Shown here piece after piece: positions 1-11,029 of a stretch of 64,000 nt of DNA. This stretch comes from Eumeta japonica (taxonomy: Eukaryota; Arthropoda; Insecta; Lepidoptera; Psychidae): NCBI GenBank assembly GCA_005406025.1, contig BGZK01001277.1, positions 113,385 to 177,384 on the forward strand. Direction: 5' to 3'. The notes beneath the pieces were generated by a model that had not been told where the DNA came from, did no database searches, and saw nothing but the letters and a program-made list of their open reading frames with translations. The position numbers were made by a program, and so were the translations under genes. Each line of letters begins with the position of its first letter. Position 1 is the first letter of the stretch.

Positions 1-1210
1 TCGTCACAGATCATATATACTCATATTAATTTAAAAGTTGATAAATACCTCTCGTAAACGTGACAAATGTTTGGAAGTTAATTTAATTTGTTCGTTAAAC
101 AAACCGGCGTCATAAACGGTCGTGTTCATTTATAAAGTAAATTGATTTTCGTCGGAATGTAAAATGCTCCGTGTGACGTCTAGCATTCGGAATCGCTCTT
201 AATGCTCTGTAACAAAGTTGTGTAACAAATTGAAAATCGTAATTAATCACAAAGTTTTCAAGATCTCGTGAAGTTGGATCAGATGTCTTTGGGCTAACTT
301 TGGCTTTTCGAACAACCTTATCAACCATCTCGTTTTCGAGTAGGAGGTACTTAATGTTATGGGATAACTTAGTAATTTCGAGTAACTCCTAATTGAGTAA
401 AATTTTAAGGTCAAACGAAAGTTCACTAAGTTCTTACATAAACTACACCGATTTTGAAATAAATATGCATGATAGATCTTTTCAACGAATATTGAATCCA
501 ATATAATATTATTGTGAGTATCAAAATTTTTCTATTTTACATTTATTCCACAAAGTTGTCATCATTACGTCTGAATTTGCCTATTCTTATTTAAGACTAA
601 ATAGTTTTACGGTAGTTTTTTTCCAATACGTGTTATGTAAATCTAAAACCATGTTATCAATTGAATTCAGCGAAGGTATACTAACGGGATATTTTTCAGA
701 TATAATTTTACAGCTTTCAAAGAAAAATAGCTCGATGGTGTATAGATCATCCAGCGAAGAAATTTTAGGAAGTCGTAGATGGATATTATACATTTATAAT
801 AAATTTTACAATGACGTCCTTCCTATATTTACGGGTAAAACATCTACATTCAATTGCGTCATTGTTTAATGAACATGAACAGAATTAAATATTTTAAAGG
901 CATTTATATATTTTTGTACCATTTCAATACAAAACCAATTCTAAAGAATTTTGTGATAAATTTAAACCAAGTTACTTTTTTTTTTTATTTCTGTCTTTAT
1001 GAAGTTGTCTGATATTTTAAAGCTTTCTTTTTTCGTAGAATTTCCGACCATTCGATGAATAGACGTCAAATCACGGGGTTAACTTCAATAAGCAATATTT
1101 GAGTAAATCTATCATCAAATAGAATTCGCTAAAGGGGAACATGGTGGCCGTAATGAGTAACGTCGTTGTTATTCAATGAAGTTCTACATGGAAGTGGACA
1201 CTTTCCTGCA
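1..1210. other. AT-rich DNA, nothing recognised
   Basis: AT-rich sequence with scattered short open frames (the longest about 84 codons) that resemble no family I know and have AT-driven composition. No repeat, splice-flanked frame or RNA structure was seen. Confidence 0.6.
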
Positions 1211-1214
1211 TCGT

Positions 1215-1900
1215 CTATACGAGTATAGTATAAAAGCGTAAACTGACTGACTGATATATCGACGCACAGCACAAACTATCGGGTCTAGAGATATGACACT
1301 TTGTATTGAGGTTCCTGTTAAAACGTAAGTGAGCACAAAGAAAGAATTTTTAGAAATTCAGGCCCTAAAGGGCTGAAAATCGTAAAATACTGTTGTGCGG
1401 AAATACGAAACATTTAAAGCTACACATGTTAAAATCGAACAGTTTAATTACTTATACAAATAAAAAGAATAAGACATACATTGTACTTCTTTTAAATTAA
1501 CATTGAAAGGGGGTAAAAAAGGGGATGAAATGTTTTATGGAAAATTGAAACGGATAAAGATATTTATGTCGTAATTTATATTTTAGCTAATCATTACTAA
1601 GAAAAAATAATGACATGCACCGTTCTTAAAAGTAATGCTAAACGGAGTAAAATAGGGTTACAACTTTCATATGTAGTAAACGAAACCGTTCACGTTATTT
1701 ACAACAAAACTTATATTTTAGCTGATTTTTACAAATGAAAAATAATGATGTGTATCATTTTTGGAAAGTAGCTCTAAGGGGGTGAAATAAAGTATGAAAT
1801 GTTGTATAGAAAGTCGAAATCGGTATTTGCTTTTTGTTTACGTCTTTTTTGCATGTTAATACCATTTATTCGGTTACCATGAAATTATCTATATGTTGTA
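1215..1900 (-). repeat. LINE-tail-like dispersed repeat, minus orientation
   Basis: Read on the minus strand this has the layout of repeat tails common in lepidopteran genomes: modules rich in ACCCTT and TTTCATCCC-type words, ending in a phrase of the type GTTGATAGATCAGTCAGTCAG. Here that end is seen reversed at 1238-1270 as ACTGACTGACTG, followed by ATCGACGCACAGC. Two internal modules about 135 bp apart both carry TATATTTTAGCT (near 1577 and 1712), followed by AATAATGA and a GGGGTAAA- or GGGGTGAAA-like word. The related plus-strand copy lies at 20531-21350. It encodes nothing. Confidence 0.6.
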
Positions 1901-2039
1901 GAAAAAAAGCTTTCGAAAAAAAGCTTGATATATCTTTCATATTTCTGCCACTAAAGATTCTTAAAATTCTTACAATAATAGAAAAATACACTATCCTCTA
2001 GTAATATATGTAGACTGAATTTTATTTTGATACTACTAA

Positions 2040-2332
2040 CATTTGTAACATTCGTCCAAATCAGAACCGTGACCGGTAGCTGAATTGAATTTGTACACAG
2101 AACGAGAAATAGAATTGAAAGTCTAGACCTATCGAGCATGAGGTCAAAATTGGAATCAAAAACGTGACTGGAATCGAAATGAAAGAAATTGACATTGAAA
2201 ATAGGACCGGGATCAGAATTGAGAACAGAATAGCTGTCGGAATTTCGATTTCATAATGGTACGATACACAAAATGCAGGAATTACTTTTATATTTACGCG
2301 GTCGGAGCCACGGGCAAAAGCTAGTTAAATAT
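2040..2332 (-). repeat. CTAGCTT-tipped repeat with degenerate purine core, minus
   Basis: The right edge (2300-2332) carries the reversed tip GGGCAAAAGCTAGTTA next to GCGGTCGGAGCCACGGG, the hallmark of a family common in arthropod genomes. To its left is about 200 bp of purine-rich degenerate short repeats built on GACCGGAATCGAAA-like words (for example GGACCGGGATCAGAATTGAG). The same layout recurs at 26690, 29322, 46682 and 47729. Confidence 0.65.
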
Positions 2333-2631
2333 AAAGTTCGACGAGGGTAATAATTATTTTCATTTCCGATTAAATATGATGACAATATAAATAAAATATA
2401 TAAGGAAACGTACACGTTCAGTTTTAAATCTATCTATCGTTGATGAGGCATCAAGAGGCAGACATTGAACAACCAACAATAAGAACAGAGAGTACTAAAT
2501 TATTGACGATGATAAAAAATGGGCGCACATGTTCCATTCATTTGTTACGAATAATGCGGCAGAAAAATTTAAACAATTCAATTAAAAAAATGTAATTACA
2601 GTGACTAAGAGTAAACATGAAATTAAAAACC
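2333..2631. other. AT-rich DNA, nothing recognised
   Basis: No repeat, structure or reading frame of note between the repeat on the left and the GC-richer island on the right. Confidence 0.5.
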
Positions 2632-3060
2632 TTATTGCTTACTAATCATACGTGAACCGGGAGTCGGGAGGCTCACCGACATCGCCGAGGCCCGAGCCAA
2701 AGACAAGGGATACACGTCCTGTACCGAGGAAACGGGCACACTTAAGTAACCCTTCGCCGTTCCAATTATATTTGTTGGTTTTACGTCTTTCCGGGAGAAC
2801 GGGCGGGCTATCAAAACGTTCTCATTTGACAAAACAAAATAAGCTTTCCGTTCCAATTTGCTTTGTCGTATGAAACGTTTAAGCCGCATTTTAACTGCCG
2901 TATTAAGTTGCGGCACGATGTCATTTCAGACGAGGCGAAAACATAATCCTTGTACAAACAGCGCTCGTCGCGCGGAATCGGCTCGTCGTCGACTTCGTGT
3001 TTAACTGAACGCGATGAAGCGATCGCCGTGCGTATTCTAGCGCCAGAACGTATGGATTAA
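2632..3060 (-). other. GC-rich island with a 94-codon open frame (unassigned)
   Basis: GC content rises clearly above the flanks and CpG is frequent. On the minus strand a frame of 94 codons runs from an ATG at 2916 to a stop at 2632. The peptide is basic at its N-terminus (MRLKRFIRQSKLERK) and Ser/Pro-rich at its C-terminus, with no domain I recognise. The opposite strand is also open for 73 codons, as expected from GC-rich sequence, so the frame is not evidence of a gene. A conserved regulatory element or an unrecognised exon are equally possible. Confidence 0.3.
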
Positions 3061-3892
3061 TAGTAGAAAATCAAACCGGCCACGAGCATGGCGGACTGTA
3101 AGGTTCCGACGTCATTACTACAAAGAAATGCATTATGGATGAAAAAAATTACGTTGTTACACTTTTTTCCATGTTTCTCGCACATAATAGGTGTATGCAC
3201 TTTAGTCGCCTTTAACTAGAGAAACAAGTAGGTATATCCGACTATCACCCTGAAACTAGTGTAAATTAAACTACGTCAGCAAAAGAACGTATGTTCATGG
3301 CACTTACGTCATTTTGTTGACAAGCGAAGGTTTTCGTAAATAACTCAAAAAGCTTATACCTATCTGATGATCTTTTAATTGAAAATATTTATTAAGTTTT
3401 ATCTTTGTAATTTTTTTATATTTTTTGAAAGGAAAAATGACTTAAAATGAAAATAATACTTTTAAGCAGGTAAATCCTACAAAAATAATTATTATCGAAT
3501 CTGTTCTCTCCGTCTATCCTAAACGAGCCCGAGTGTGAACGGTGTTTAAAGTAAAGTATAATATTTGAGCGTAAAACGTAGGGCGATTAGAAACAAAATC
3601 CTTTATCTACGTATTTTTGAGGAAAAGCGTTCCAAAAGCGGTTTACCGTCAGGATTGTTCTTTGATTACAATCAAACCATGCAAAAATGTAAATAATTTT
3701 TGCGCAGAGTGCCGGTATATGTGAAAACAGGCTAAAATTGGTGATTTTAATATAAAAATTAACACATTTTTGACTTTACAATTAATTTGAACATTCTAAA
3801 AAACAACTATTATATTAAGTTATGTTGTTTTTTTTCGCCGTTTCGCGCAATACTAAAAAGTAAAGTTATATATCGAGCACGCAGTATTGTTG
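3061..3892. other. AT-rich DNA, nothing recognised
   Basis: Non-repetitive AT-rich sequence without coding-like frames. Confidence 0.5.
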
Positions 3893-4080
3893 TGGTTTTC
3901 GGCGCGCGCCCCGGTCGCTATCGAACAAATGAGTCTGTTCGGTTTGATACATCGAATGGGTGTCGCGGGCCGGCCGCCGACAAATAACTGCGCACGGCCG
4001 GACGGAGGACGCGGTCGTCCACCGGCGCCCGCGCACCGCGGCGCCGCGCTCCGGACCAAAACTGAAACGGACAATATTTA
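3893..4080. other. CpG-rich island
   Basis: About 190 bp of very GC-rich, CpG-dense sequence (many GGCCGG, CGGCGC and GCGCGC words) inside AT-rich DNA. Overlapping frames of 64-73 codons are open on both strands, a usual by-product of few AT-rich stop codons. No protein is recognised. Confidence 0.55.
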
Positions 4081-4377
4081 ATGTTTTATTTTATGTTCTT
4101 TATAACGCTTTTAAAATTTTCCATTGAATATACATATAATTTAAATCTGCTGAACAACGAAAACATGTTTCGAGTTTTATCGCGTAACCACTTTAAAATC
4201 GTTAAGACTTTATTTACAGTGTACATATTTTGGTTGTAATTTATTTCAAGTTTTTTTTCTACGTGTGTTATTCACTGCTATTGTGATCGTGATTAATAGC
4301 AGTAGTCAAATTCACCGTCTGTATAGTCACACCAAAGACGCATACAATTTCTAATGGATGTTCCATTAATATACTAT

Positions 4378-5080
4378 TTTTTTTAACTTCCTGCTATGAA
4401 AGTTGAAAAATTTGTATGAAATTGGGAAGTTATTGTGTTCAGTCCGATTTTTTAAAATCGAAATTATCATCAGATCTTGACGCTTTAGGATCCTAGGAAT
4501 ATATTTCGACCATTTTCCGAGTGATATCTCTATGTCTATGTATCGGTTGAAAAAAAAATTTAAAAAAGCATTTTTTAGAACATCTATTAAAGTACTCTAT
4601 TGAAAAATTGTAAAATCTTAAAAATTTCAGAAGGAAGAACCAACCGGTTCTGATACATTTTATAACGGTAGAAGTTGTTTTTAGAACAGCTGATTAGATT
4701 TTGAAATTCAACGATGTAGTAGTTTAAAAAAATATTGTAAAAAACACTTGGACGCGTTAACGTATTATAACTATAATTTTAAGCACGGAGAGCTTGAAAA
4801 AGTATTAAAATCTATCTTTTGAGCCAATGAGCACAACAATTTACTGCTACTTTACTTTAACGCTTTGAGTTCGAAAATAGTAAGATATTTCAAGGATGTT
4901 CTGCAAAGTCAATCATCTTTCAAATTTTTGAGCCCGGAAATCTCAAAAACTCATAGAGGACTATATTTTTAAAGCAAAAAACTCAAAACTACATCGATAT
5001 ATCATACAGCGGAATGTTTTTAGGGATGCACGCAAGGGTAACCATTTTTCATTTTTTTTTGTTTTCATGCTACTATTTAT
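4378..5080 (+). repeat. AACTTCC-type dispersed repeat, copy 1
   Basis: Starts with TTTAACTTCCTGCTATGAAA, continues through GATCTTGACGCTTTAGGATC and CTAGGAATATATTTCGACC, and ends at about 5072 with TTTTTAGGGATGCACGCAAG followed by GGTAACC. Copy 2 (38338-39320) keeps both ends in the same order and orientation but is about 290 bp longer. A truncated copy lies at 12630. No terminal inverted repeats or coding frame were seen. From memory the family is abundant in Lepidoptera; its class is not clear to me. Confidence 0.65.
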
Positions 5081-5224
5081 GGTTATAACTGAAAGGAGTA
5101 CTAGATTTTTTGTATATATATAATAGATAATTTTATAGTTATCTGCCAACATGATATCTCTCCAACATATTTCTCAATATTGAGTGTTATATCTATTTCA
5201 TAAGCTTCACAGTGATTTTCTCAT

Positions 5225-5560
5225 TCATTTTGAAATAAATTGATAGCACGTTGTTTTGTGCGCCAACAACAACTTGCTAAACCTCCATATCTACGTGATT
5301 TTGGAGACGAATTGTCGAGTGATGCCGGAATGTGAACTAGTTTCCACTGAGCAGCCACTAGAAGTTTCATTAAAAACACGCTCGGCCGGTTAGAAGAGGA
5401 AAATTCAAAGTGATTTTCTAACGTACGAGAACTCATACGGGCAGGCAAAGCGGCCGCCTCTGTTCGGACTTCCGCCGCGCGCGCCCCCGACAATGGCGCA
5501 CGCGCGCCCGCGCCGCCTACTCCACTCCGCAGTCATTTGCAGCTGCTGCCGGCGACCGGC
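5225..5560. other. GC-rich island
   Basis: GC and CpG climb steadily from 5380 and peak at 5450-5560 (CCGCGCGCGC and GCGCCCGCGCC words). A minus-strand frame of 90 codons (5221-5493) crosses it; its peptide is Ala/Ser/Arg-rich and unrecognised. Confidence 0.5.
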
Positions 5561-6289
5561 GCGCACCAGTCGTTTATTCTGCTTCTTTTTTCGCCGTTTC
5601 TGAACTAGTAATTACGCTTTCTGGACATTATTTCCTTTTTTGCTTCGGCTGCATAAAAGAGCGCCACAATGGACGTAACTGCTTCGTTATTTATTTCTTG
5701 TTGTGTACGTGTCGTAGCCTATTTTAGATTTACAGCGGTGACGAAATGAAACGATAATAACAACGTACGTGCAGAATGTGATGTGTCATCAATTCGTCTT
5801 TTTATAGAAACGCTGTAGTCTTATTTTTTATTAGATTTTTAAGGAGCTAACGAGCACCAGAGCGGAGGCAGTTGATCACGGCTGCCCATGAACTCTGGCA
5901 ACACCGAAAGAGTCACCGACGCGTATCCGGCGTTCTAGAATGGAAAAACTTGCTATTTATCGTAGTGTCAGTTTCCTGCATGTTAAAAATAAAATACAAT
6001 CTCATCCAATGATCAAAAATCTTCGATCTCATTTATCAGAGTTTCATCCAAACAAAAATTGGAAAAACGAAGTAGCTATGGAGTATATAACAGTTTGATA
6101 TTTGTCGTCTGCCTGTCTGATCTGAAGCTCACATTTAGTACTAGTTGTTGTTGATGTTGTTTTTATGTATTTAGATAAACATCTTTAGTTTTTCTGCTTG
6201 TATCTGACTAGTTTTGATACCATTAAATAAATAACATTAAAAAAAGGAATATGATAAAGTAAAAACGGTGTCCCGTCATTTTTCTATTG
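5561..6289. other. Unassigned DNA upstream of the mariner
   Basis: Mixed composition with a GC-richer patch at 5850-5935. The 5' untranslated region and left inverted repeat of the mariner should lie in the last 100-200 bp, but I could not pick out the terminal repeat because its right partner is missing. Confidence 0.4.
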
Positions 6290-7306
6290 TTTTTCTGTCC
6301 ACCAAAATGAGTGAATCTAAGGCAAAAAATTTGATACATTTTGAAGTTTCATTATAAAAGAGGGAAAAATGCGACATGAGCTGCGAAAAAAGTTTTTGGC
6401 TTTTATGAACCTAATGCTGTGTCGATAAGAGTAGAACAAAATTGGTTCAAGCGTTTTCAGTCAGATCATTTTGATATTAAAGATAAACCTCGTTTTGGTC
6501 GATCTATTATAAATTAAGTCGATGGCATTTTGGAAAATGTAGGGCAAGATCGGCATATTAGTACTTAAGGCACAGCTGAAGAACTGAGGAATGACCACGA
6601 TACAGTTTTCACCTATTTGAAAAAAGCTGGCTATGCAAAAAAAATCGATACTTGAGTTCGATACGAGCTCACCGAAAGAAATCTAATGAATCTTGTACTC
6701 ATTTGCGATTCTCTATTGAAATATTATGAAACCGAACAGTTTTCGAAAAGGTGGACCACTGGTGATGAAAAATGGTTTACCTACGACAAGAACGTGTAAA
6801 AAAGAACATGTTGAAAAGGCAAGGAAACTCTACAGACTATAGGGAAACCCGTATTGACTCGCACTAAGTTGATACTATGTGTATGGTGGGATGCCCCTTC
6901 CAATCATTATTCATTGTGACTTTTTACCGCCGAGCAAACCATCAATTAGGATATCTACTACCAACAGCTGATGACTCCAGCAAGAAGTAGAGAAAAAATG
7001 GCTGGGATTAATCAACAGATAACGCCAGTCCACACCTATCTTATGCTACTCGGCAAATATTGAGAGAGGTTGAGTTGGGAAGTGTTAATGCATCCACCAT
7101 ATATCCCTGACCTTGCACCCTCAGAGTTTCACCTATTTCGTTCTCTTCAGAATTCTTTAGCTAATGTTAGGTTAAGAACAAGAGACGACTGTCAAAACTA
7201 CTTGTCGCAGTTTTTTGATGAGATGTCCCAAAATGTCTAAAGCAGTGGGATTTTGTCACTACCTATAAAATGGCAATGAGCTGTTGAACAAAATGGTACA
7301 TATATA
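6290..7306 (+). mobile_element. Decayed mariner (cecropia/irritans type) transposase
   Basis: Remnant of a mariner DNA transposon whose enzyme would cut and paste the element at TA sites. Start taken at the ATG near 6307 (MSESKAKNLIHFE). The helix-turn-helix region reads AVSIRVEQNWFKRFQSDHF followed by IKDKPRFGRS; then TTGDEKWFTYDKN (first catalytic Asp, 6764-6766), LILCVWWDA, the DNASPH counterpart of HDNARPH (second Asp, 7018-7020), EVLMHPPYIPDLAPSEFHLF and the C-terminal end EQNGTY near 7300. The third catalytic Asp of the D,D34D triad is Glu (GAG, 7124-7126). Several stops and frameshifts break the frame, so it cannot make enzyme. The 3' untranslated region and right inverted repeat are missing: the coding end runs directly into an AT microsatellite. 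Confidence 0.93.
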
Positions 7307-7334
7307 TATATACACACACATATACCATTTTGTT

Positions 7335-7337
<3 letters not shown>
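7284..7337. repeat. 17-bp inverted repeat at the broken mariner end
   Basis: TTGAACAAAATGGTACA (7284-7300, the last mariner codons) is mirrored by TATACCATTTTGTTCAA (7321-7337), with an AT/AC spacer between. Sixteen of 17 positions pair. It may be an inverted duplication made during expansion of the neighbouring microsatellite. Confidence 0.85.

Positions 7338-7397
<60 letters not shown>
7338..7397. repeat. (AT)n microsatellite
   Basis: About 30 uninterrupted AT dinucleotides directly after the inverted repeat. Confidence 0.98.
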
Positions 7398-7401
<4 letters not shown>

Positions 7402-7478
7402 ATCATATTTTATTCACAATTTAAATTTAATTATATATATATAATTAATTTTAAACTGTAAATAAAATATGATAAAAA
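7398..7478. repeat. 81-bp imperfect palindrome
   Basis: The left arm (TTTTATCATATTTTATTCAC then AATTTAAATTTAATTATATA) pairs with the right arm ending in GTAAATAAAATATGATAAAA, around a central TATATATATA. There are few mismatches, so it could extrude as a cruciform. Confidence 0.85.
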
Positions 7479-7499
7479 ATTTATTTGAATTTGTACATA

Positions 7500-8340
7500 A
7501 AAAAAAATTCCCCCACTTTATATATCGAAGGCTCCAACGAATAAGGGCCAAAATGATAGTTTGCCCCTTATTCAATTTTTGCTTATAATATCTTAATAGA
7601 GTGCGCTATATTAACATAAAACTGAAATTAATTTATTATCCTATTTTTAAAAGATGTAATAAAAAAGTGTATAAAGGTCAATTAAATTGTAACAACATTT
7701 ACGATGTTGACGTTGCACTGCGTGTCGTTGTGTAAATCAATCTGCCATTTTCGTATATGCACTCGAGCATGTTCTTATTCGTTAGGAAAATAAATATTTG
7801 TACTGTACTGGTAACAACTGAACCATAACAGTTAAATAATACAAAAACTTAAAAAAAAAAAAAAATTGTTATGGCCTTTTATATTCATAATGTATCAACA
7901 CAAATGTGTTAAAATATCACGTACAATGTCATGTATAAAATTAAAAATAATTATTTAATTTTACTAATTTTAAATAGACATATTTTACTAATGAAAGGCA
8001 TTATTCGATTAATGTATGTTGTGGGCATTGATATGTGTATGTTACATATTAAAAATTATTGGGTTGTACTACAAACACAATACACAATGCATTATAAACG
8101 TTGTACGTAAATATGTCTTTTAAAACAATACGGAGTTCATGCCAGGACAAAATTGGCCTGGTGGATAGCACATGATAATGTCGTAATACAACGATGACGG
8201 GGCAACTGTTTAATTTGATTGCGTTATTATGTAGTATGCAAATGGCTGCCAACACAAACTCTGAAAACATATAGCTATAAGAATTCATTCATATGTCCGG
8301 TGTCAAATATTAACAATTAATTCATTCCTTGCATTAACAA
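7500..8340. other. AT-rich DNA with one short hairpin
   Basis: Mostly unremarkable. GAATAAGGGC (7539-7548) and GCCCCTTATTC (7563-7573) form a 10-bp hairpin. A minus-strand 79-codon frame (8049-8288) is not recognisable. Confidence 0.45.
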
Positions 8341-8370
8341 TTAAAACACTGTGCGGGTAAATCTTAATAC

Positions 8371-8619
8371 TTAAATCACCTGGGTAATTGCGCCTAGGGA
8401 CAAGTTAATAGAGTCACGAATGACTCCTGCCGCCTCAAGCTCTATGGTGTTACCTCGGCCTTCATATGCTGACGCATTCAACCGCTGTCACGGCGAGGAC
8501 GGGTCTCTCAATGCGGCGAGGAGCTCCTTTTCTTCCGGTTGTGATAAAGACTCGTATAACTGAAGCATGTCGATCAACATTTCTAAAAATGCAGTGGTTC
8601 CATGAAAAGAGCGGCGATA
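8371..8619 (-). pseudogene. Coding-like segment or exon, one in-frame TGA (unassigned)
   Basis: On the minus strand one frame is open from 8619 to 8374 except for a single TGA at 8490-8488. Its peptide is protein-like and hydrophilic: MLIDMLQLYESLSQPEE, then KELLAALRDPSSP, the stop, then QRLNASAYEGRGNT, IELEAAGVIRDS and INLSLGAITQ. Third codon positions are clearly richer in GC than the flanks. A good acceptor (TGCATTTTTAG, ending 8583) precedes the first residues and a donor-like CAG/GTGATT follows the last (cut after 8380), giving a 203-bp exon candidate. Options: a terminal exon ending at the TGA; a conserved exon or transposon-derived frame broken by a CGA-to-TGA change; or chance. I do not recognise the protein. 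Confidence 0.35.
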
Positions 8620-8689
8620 TTAACAAAACTTAATTTTTGTGAATTCGGGAACTACAATGACGATATTAAGTAAGTTAATTAGTGGGTCA

Positions 8690-8890
8690 GGCCCGGCGGT
8701 GGGGCCGCAGCGCCGCAAGTGACGCCGGCCGAGCGGCGCCAATTAGGGGAATCAAAACCGGAACGCTCGCTCCCGGCCCCGGCGCCGCCGCGCGAATGTT
8801 CGCGTGCTATCACAGTTTGTGGCCGCTCATTCTGAAGGGTGCATAATGAGTGCGTGGGCGTGCCGGGGACCCGGCGTAATAATGAGATAC
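8690..8890. other. CpG-rich island
   Basis: About 200 bp of GGCCGAGCGGCGCC- and CCCGGCGCCGCCG-like sequence, 70 bp beyond the coding-like segment at 8371-8619. On the minus strand it would lie upstream of that segment. No repeat or protein recognised. Confidence 0.55.
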
Positions 8891-9830
8891 AATGCTAAGC
8901 GAAAACATTTTCGGTTTATCATTACAACGAATTCCTGTAAGCGCCATCCATATATTGAGTGGGGTTCGATGTAACTCGGGAAGGAGAATTTACAGGTGAT
9001 TCGCGGGTATATACGGCCTAAATGTTGGCGTTGAGCGTCTTCGAGATAGAGTTATAACAAACCTGTACAACGCAAACTTAGCAAAACACACACAAAATCA
9101 ACTAATAATTAGTTTGTTCAGTAACTGGGTTCAGGCGTGACGTGACGGCGATGCATGCCAACAAAAACCCTTTCACTGCGCATATACAGGCAAAAAGACT
9201 TTTCGTATAACAAAATTGTTCAGAAAAACTTGACAGTTACGTCGTTGTGAAATAATTAAACGTTTGTCACTCACTAAACTGAACCGCGGTTGCTCAGTGG
9301 CCATGTCGTTGCTCTCGAATAACAAGGAACCATTCGCACTCTGATCTCTGAACTTTAGAGTTTTGTCAAATTAAACCACCAAATTCTGTTCAGGGAGCGC
9401 GTTAACCTGACGTTATTGTTAGCCCAAATTTTTTTAGGTCAGTGTGAAGATCTCGAGCTCCGAATGCATTAATGTGTAGTATAAGAATGTGGCAAGTAAG
9501 GTGCCTGCAGTGGGATGGTAAAAATGAGACAACACTTATCTGAACATGTTGAGAAATATTACGGCATTAAATTAATTTTTGTAACGTACAGCGATATGAG
9601 TTTCGATATATAGAAGAATATAAAAAAATATCCTGTGAATGTTATATGAACAACACTTAAGACTGTAAAGTTAAGACTGTCAGTAGACTTCATAGATGTA
9701 GTATTTAATGTAATGAACTAAGAAAATTAATTTTGTACATTTTTTATGTTACATCAGAAATAATACTCGCCCTAAGGGTTAAGAATTTATAGTCTTTTGT
9801 AGTGCTGTAAAACGCTACCCTTATTTTGTC
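8891..9830. other. Unassigned DNA with a possible tRNA-like A box
   Basis: TTGCTCAGTGG at 9290-9300 fits a polymerase III A box and could be the head of a decayed SINE, but no matching B box follows. Otherwise nothing recognised. Confidence 0.35.
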
Positions 9831-10022
9831 ATGTTCACGCTTTATGTGTGGGCCTAATGACGCACTAATATCATATGATGGGTATATTATGTATCCTACG
9901 TCTCGTCATACATAGTATACTATGTACGTATACGTCATACATAGTATTATATGCATGACGATACATAATATACCCATCATATGATATCAGTGCGTCATTT
10001 GGCCCACACATAGCGTGGACAT
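9831..10022. mobile_element. 192-bp hairpin, MITE-like
   Basis: Arms of about 65 bp are near-perfect reverse complements. The left runs ATGTTCACGCTTTATGTGTG, GGCCTAATGACGCAC, ATATCATATGATGGGTATAT; the right ends TGCGTCATTTGGCCCACACA then TAGCGTGGACAT. The 60-bp centre is made of shorter TACATAGTATAC-like palindromes. There is no coding capacity. The form fits a foldback MITE; target-site duplications were not obvious. Confidence 0.8.
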
Positions 10023-10234
10023 AATATTAAATCGTCACTATAATACTAATGATATTAATAATATGTTTTGACGGGTTTATATAATTGACAAATTTATTGT
10101 GTCATAAACCCTTATGTATAACACAGCTTATGTTAATCCTTCTAAAGCTTATGTAAAAGTGCATAACATATTACAAACTATAAACATGTAAAAAGGTTTA
10201 TTTGACGTGTTTAATTTACTCGAACTGTAATTCG

Positions 10235-10400
10235 AGTCGAAAACACATAGTTCATATAAAACTACTTCTTTCTTCTACTACTAGGATTTGCGTAAAATCC
10301 GTCCTCTATAAGTGTCTACGACTTGAAAAGAATAACTACGCCAAATTTCAACTCAATCGGACCTATAGTGATTAGTCTGCCAGTCAGTGGTATGTCGCTT
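10235..10400 (+). repeat. LINE-tail-like repeat fragment
   Basis: Contains GCCAAATTTCAACTCAATCG, GACCTATAGTGATTAGT and CTGCCAGTCAGTGG, matching the general pattern of 3' tails of insect retroelement-derived repeats (a phrase of the type CCAAATTTCA...AATCGG, then CAGTCAGT). Confidence 0.5.
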
Positions 10401-11029
10401 GTATATGTATAGTTAACGTAATATTACAGTGTGCAATAAATGCACACGACAAATTATTTCGGATAGAATGAGAATGAAACATGACTGGACGGCGCTTACT
10501 TCTTCTCCCTTTATAACGCGCCGTATTAACCGTAGATGTTCCGTTAAAGTATTGGCTTACTAATGATATATATTATTGATGAAATTAGATACAATGACAT
10601 AAATGTGTAGTCAAAGTGCTATGTGCCATTCAAAATATTTTTTGTATAAAATCCTTATGTGATTCATTGAGATGTATGACATGAATGACCTGTCAAGTTC
10701 AACTAAAAAAAAATAAATGTTTAATTTTGACGATTTGCATAATGTATGGTATGCAATATTTTTGTTGGTCGAATTTGGATGTACTCCTTGTAATTGACGC
10801 TCGTATTTAAAAAGATTTTATTAGATTTTATTACATATTTCTTTTTTGTAGAAAAAATAACAAACAATTTATTTAGTATAAGCATATACATTTGTAATTA
10901 TCAGTTTCCTTTTATCTAAAACTACACGAATCAAAAAGACTATAATGAAGATTAAATATTGTAAACATTTACTTTCTGCAATTTATCTGAAAATTTAAAA
11001 ATACTTTCACTCAAAAAGGAAGTCGGGCG
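10401..11029. other. AT-rich DNA, nothing recognised
   Basis: No repeat or frame of note; a short GC-richer patch near 10485-10530. Confidence 0.45.

Noticed and set aside
9286..9362. Possible SINE head (TTGCTCAGTGG)
   Set aside because: Only the A box fits; no B box at the right distance and no shared body.
9430..9500. Possible small exon (TTTTTTTAG acceptor, CAA/GTAAGG donor)
   Set aside because: All three frames contain stops before the donor and there is no protein-like composition.
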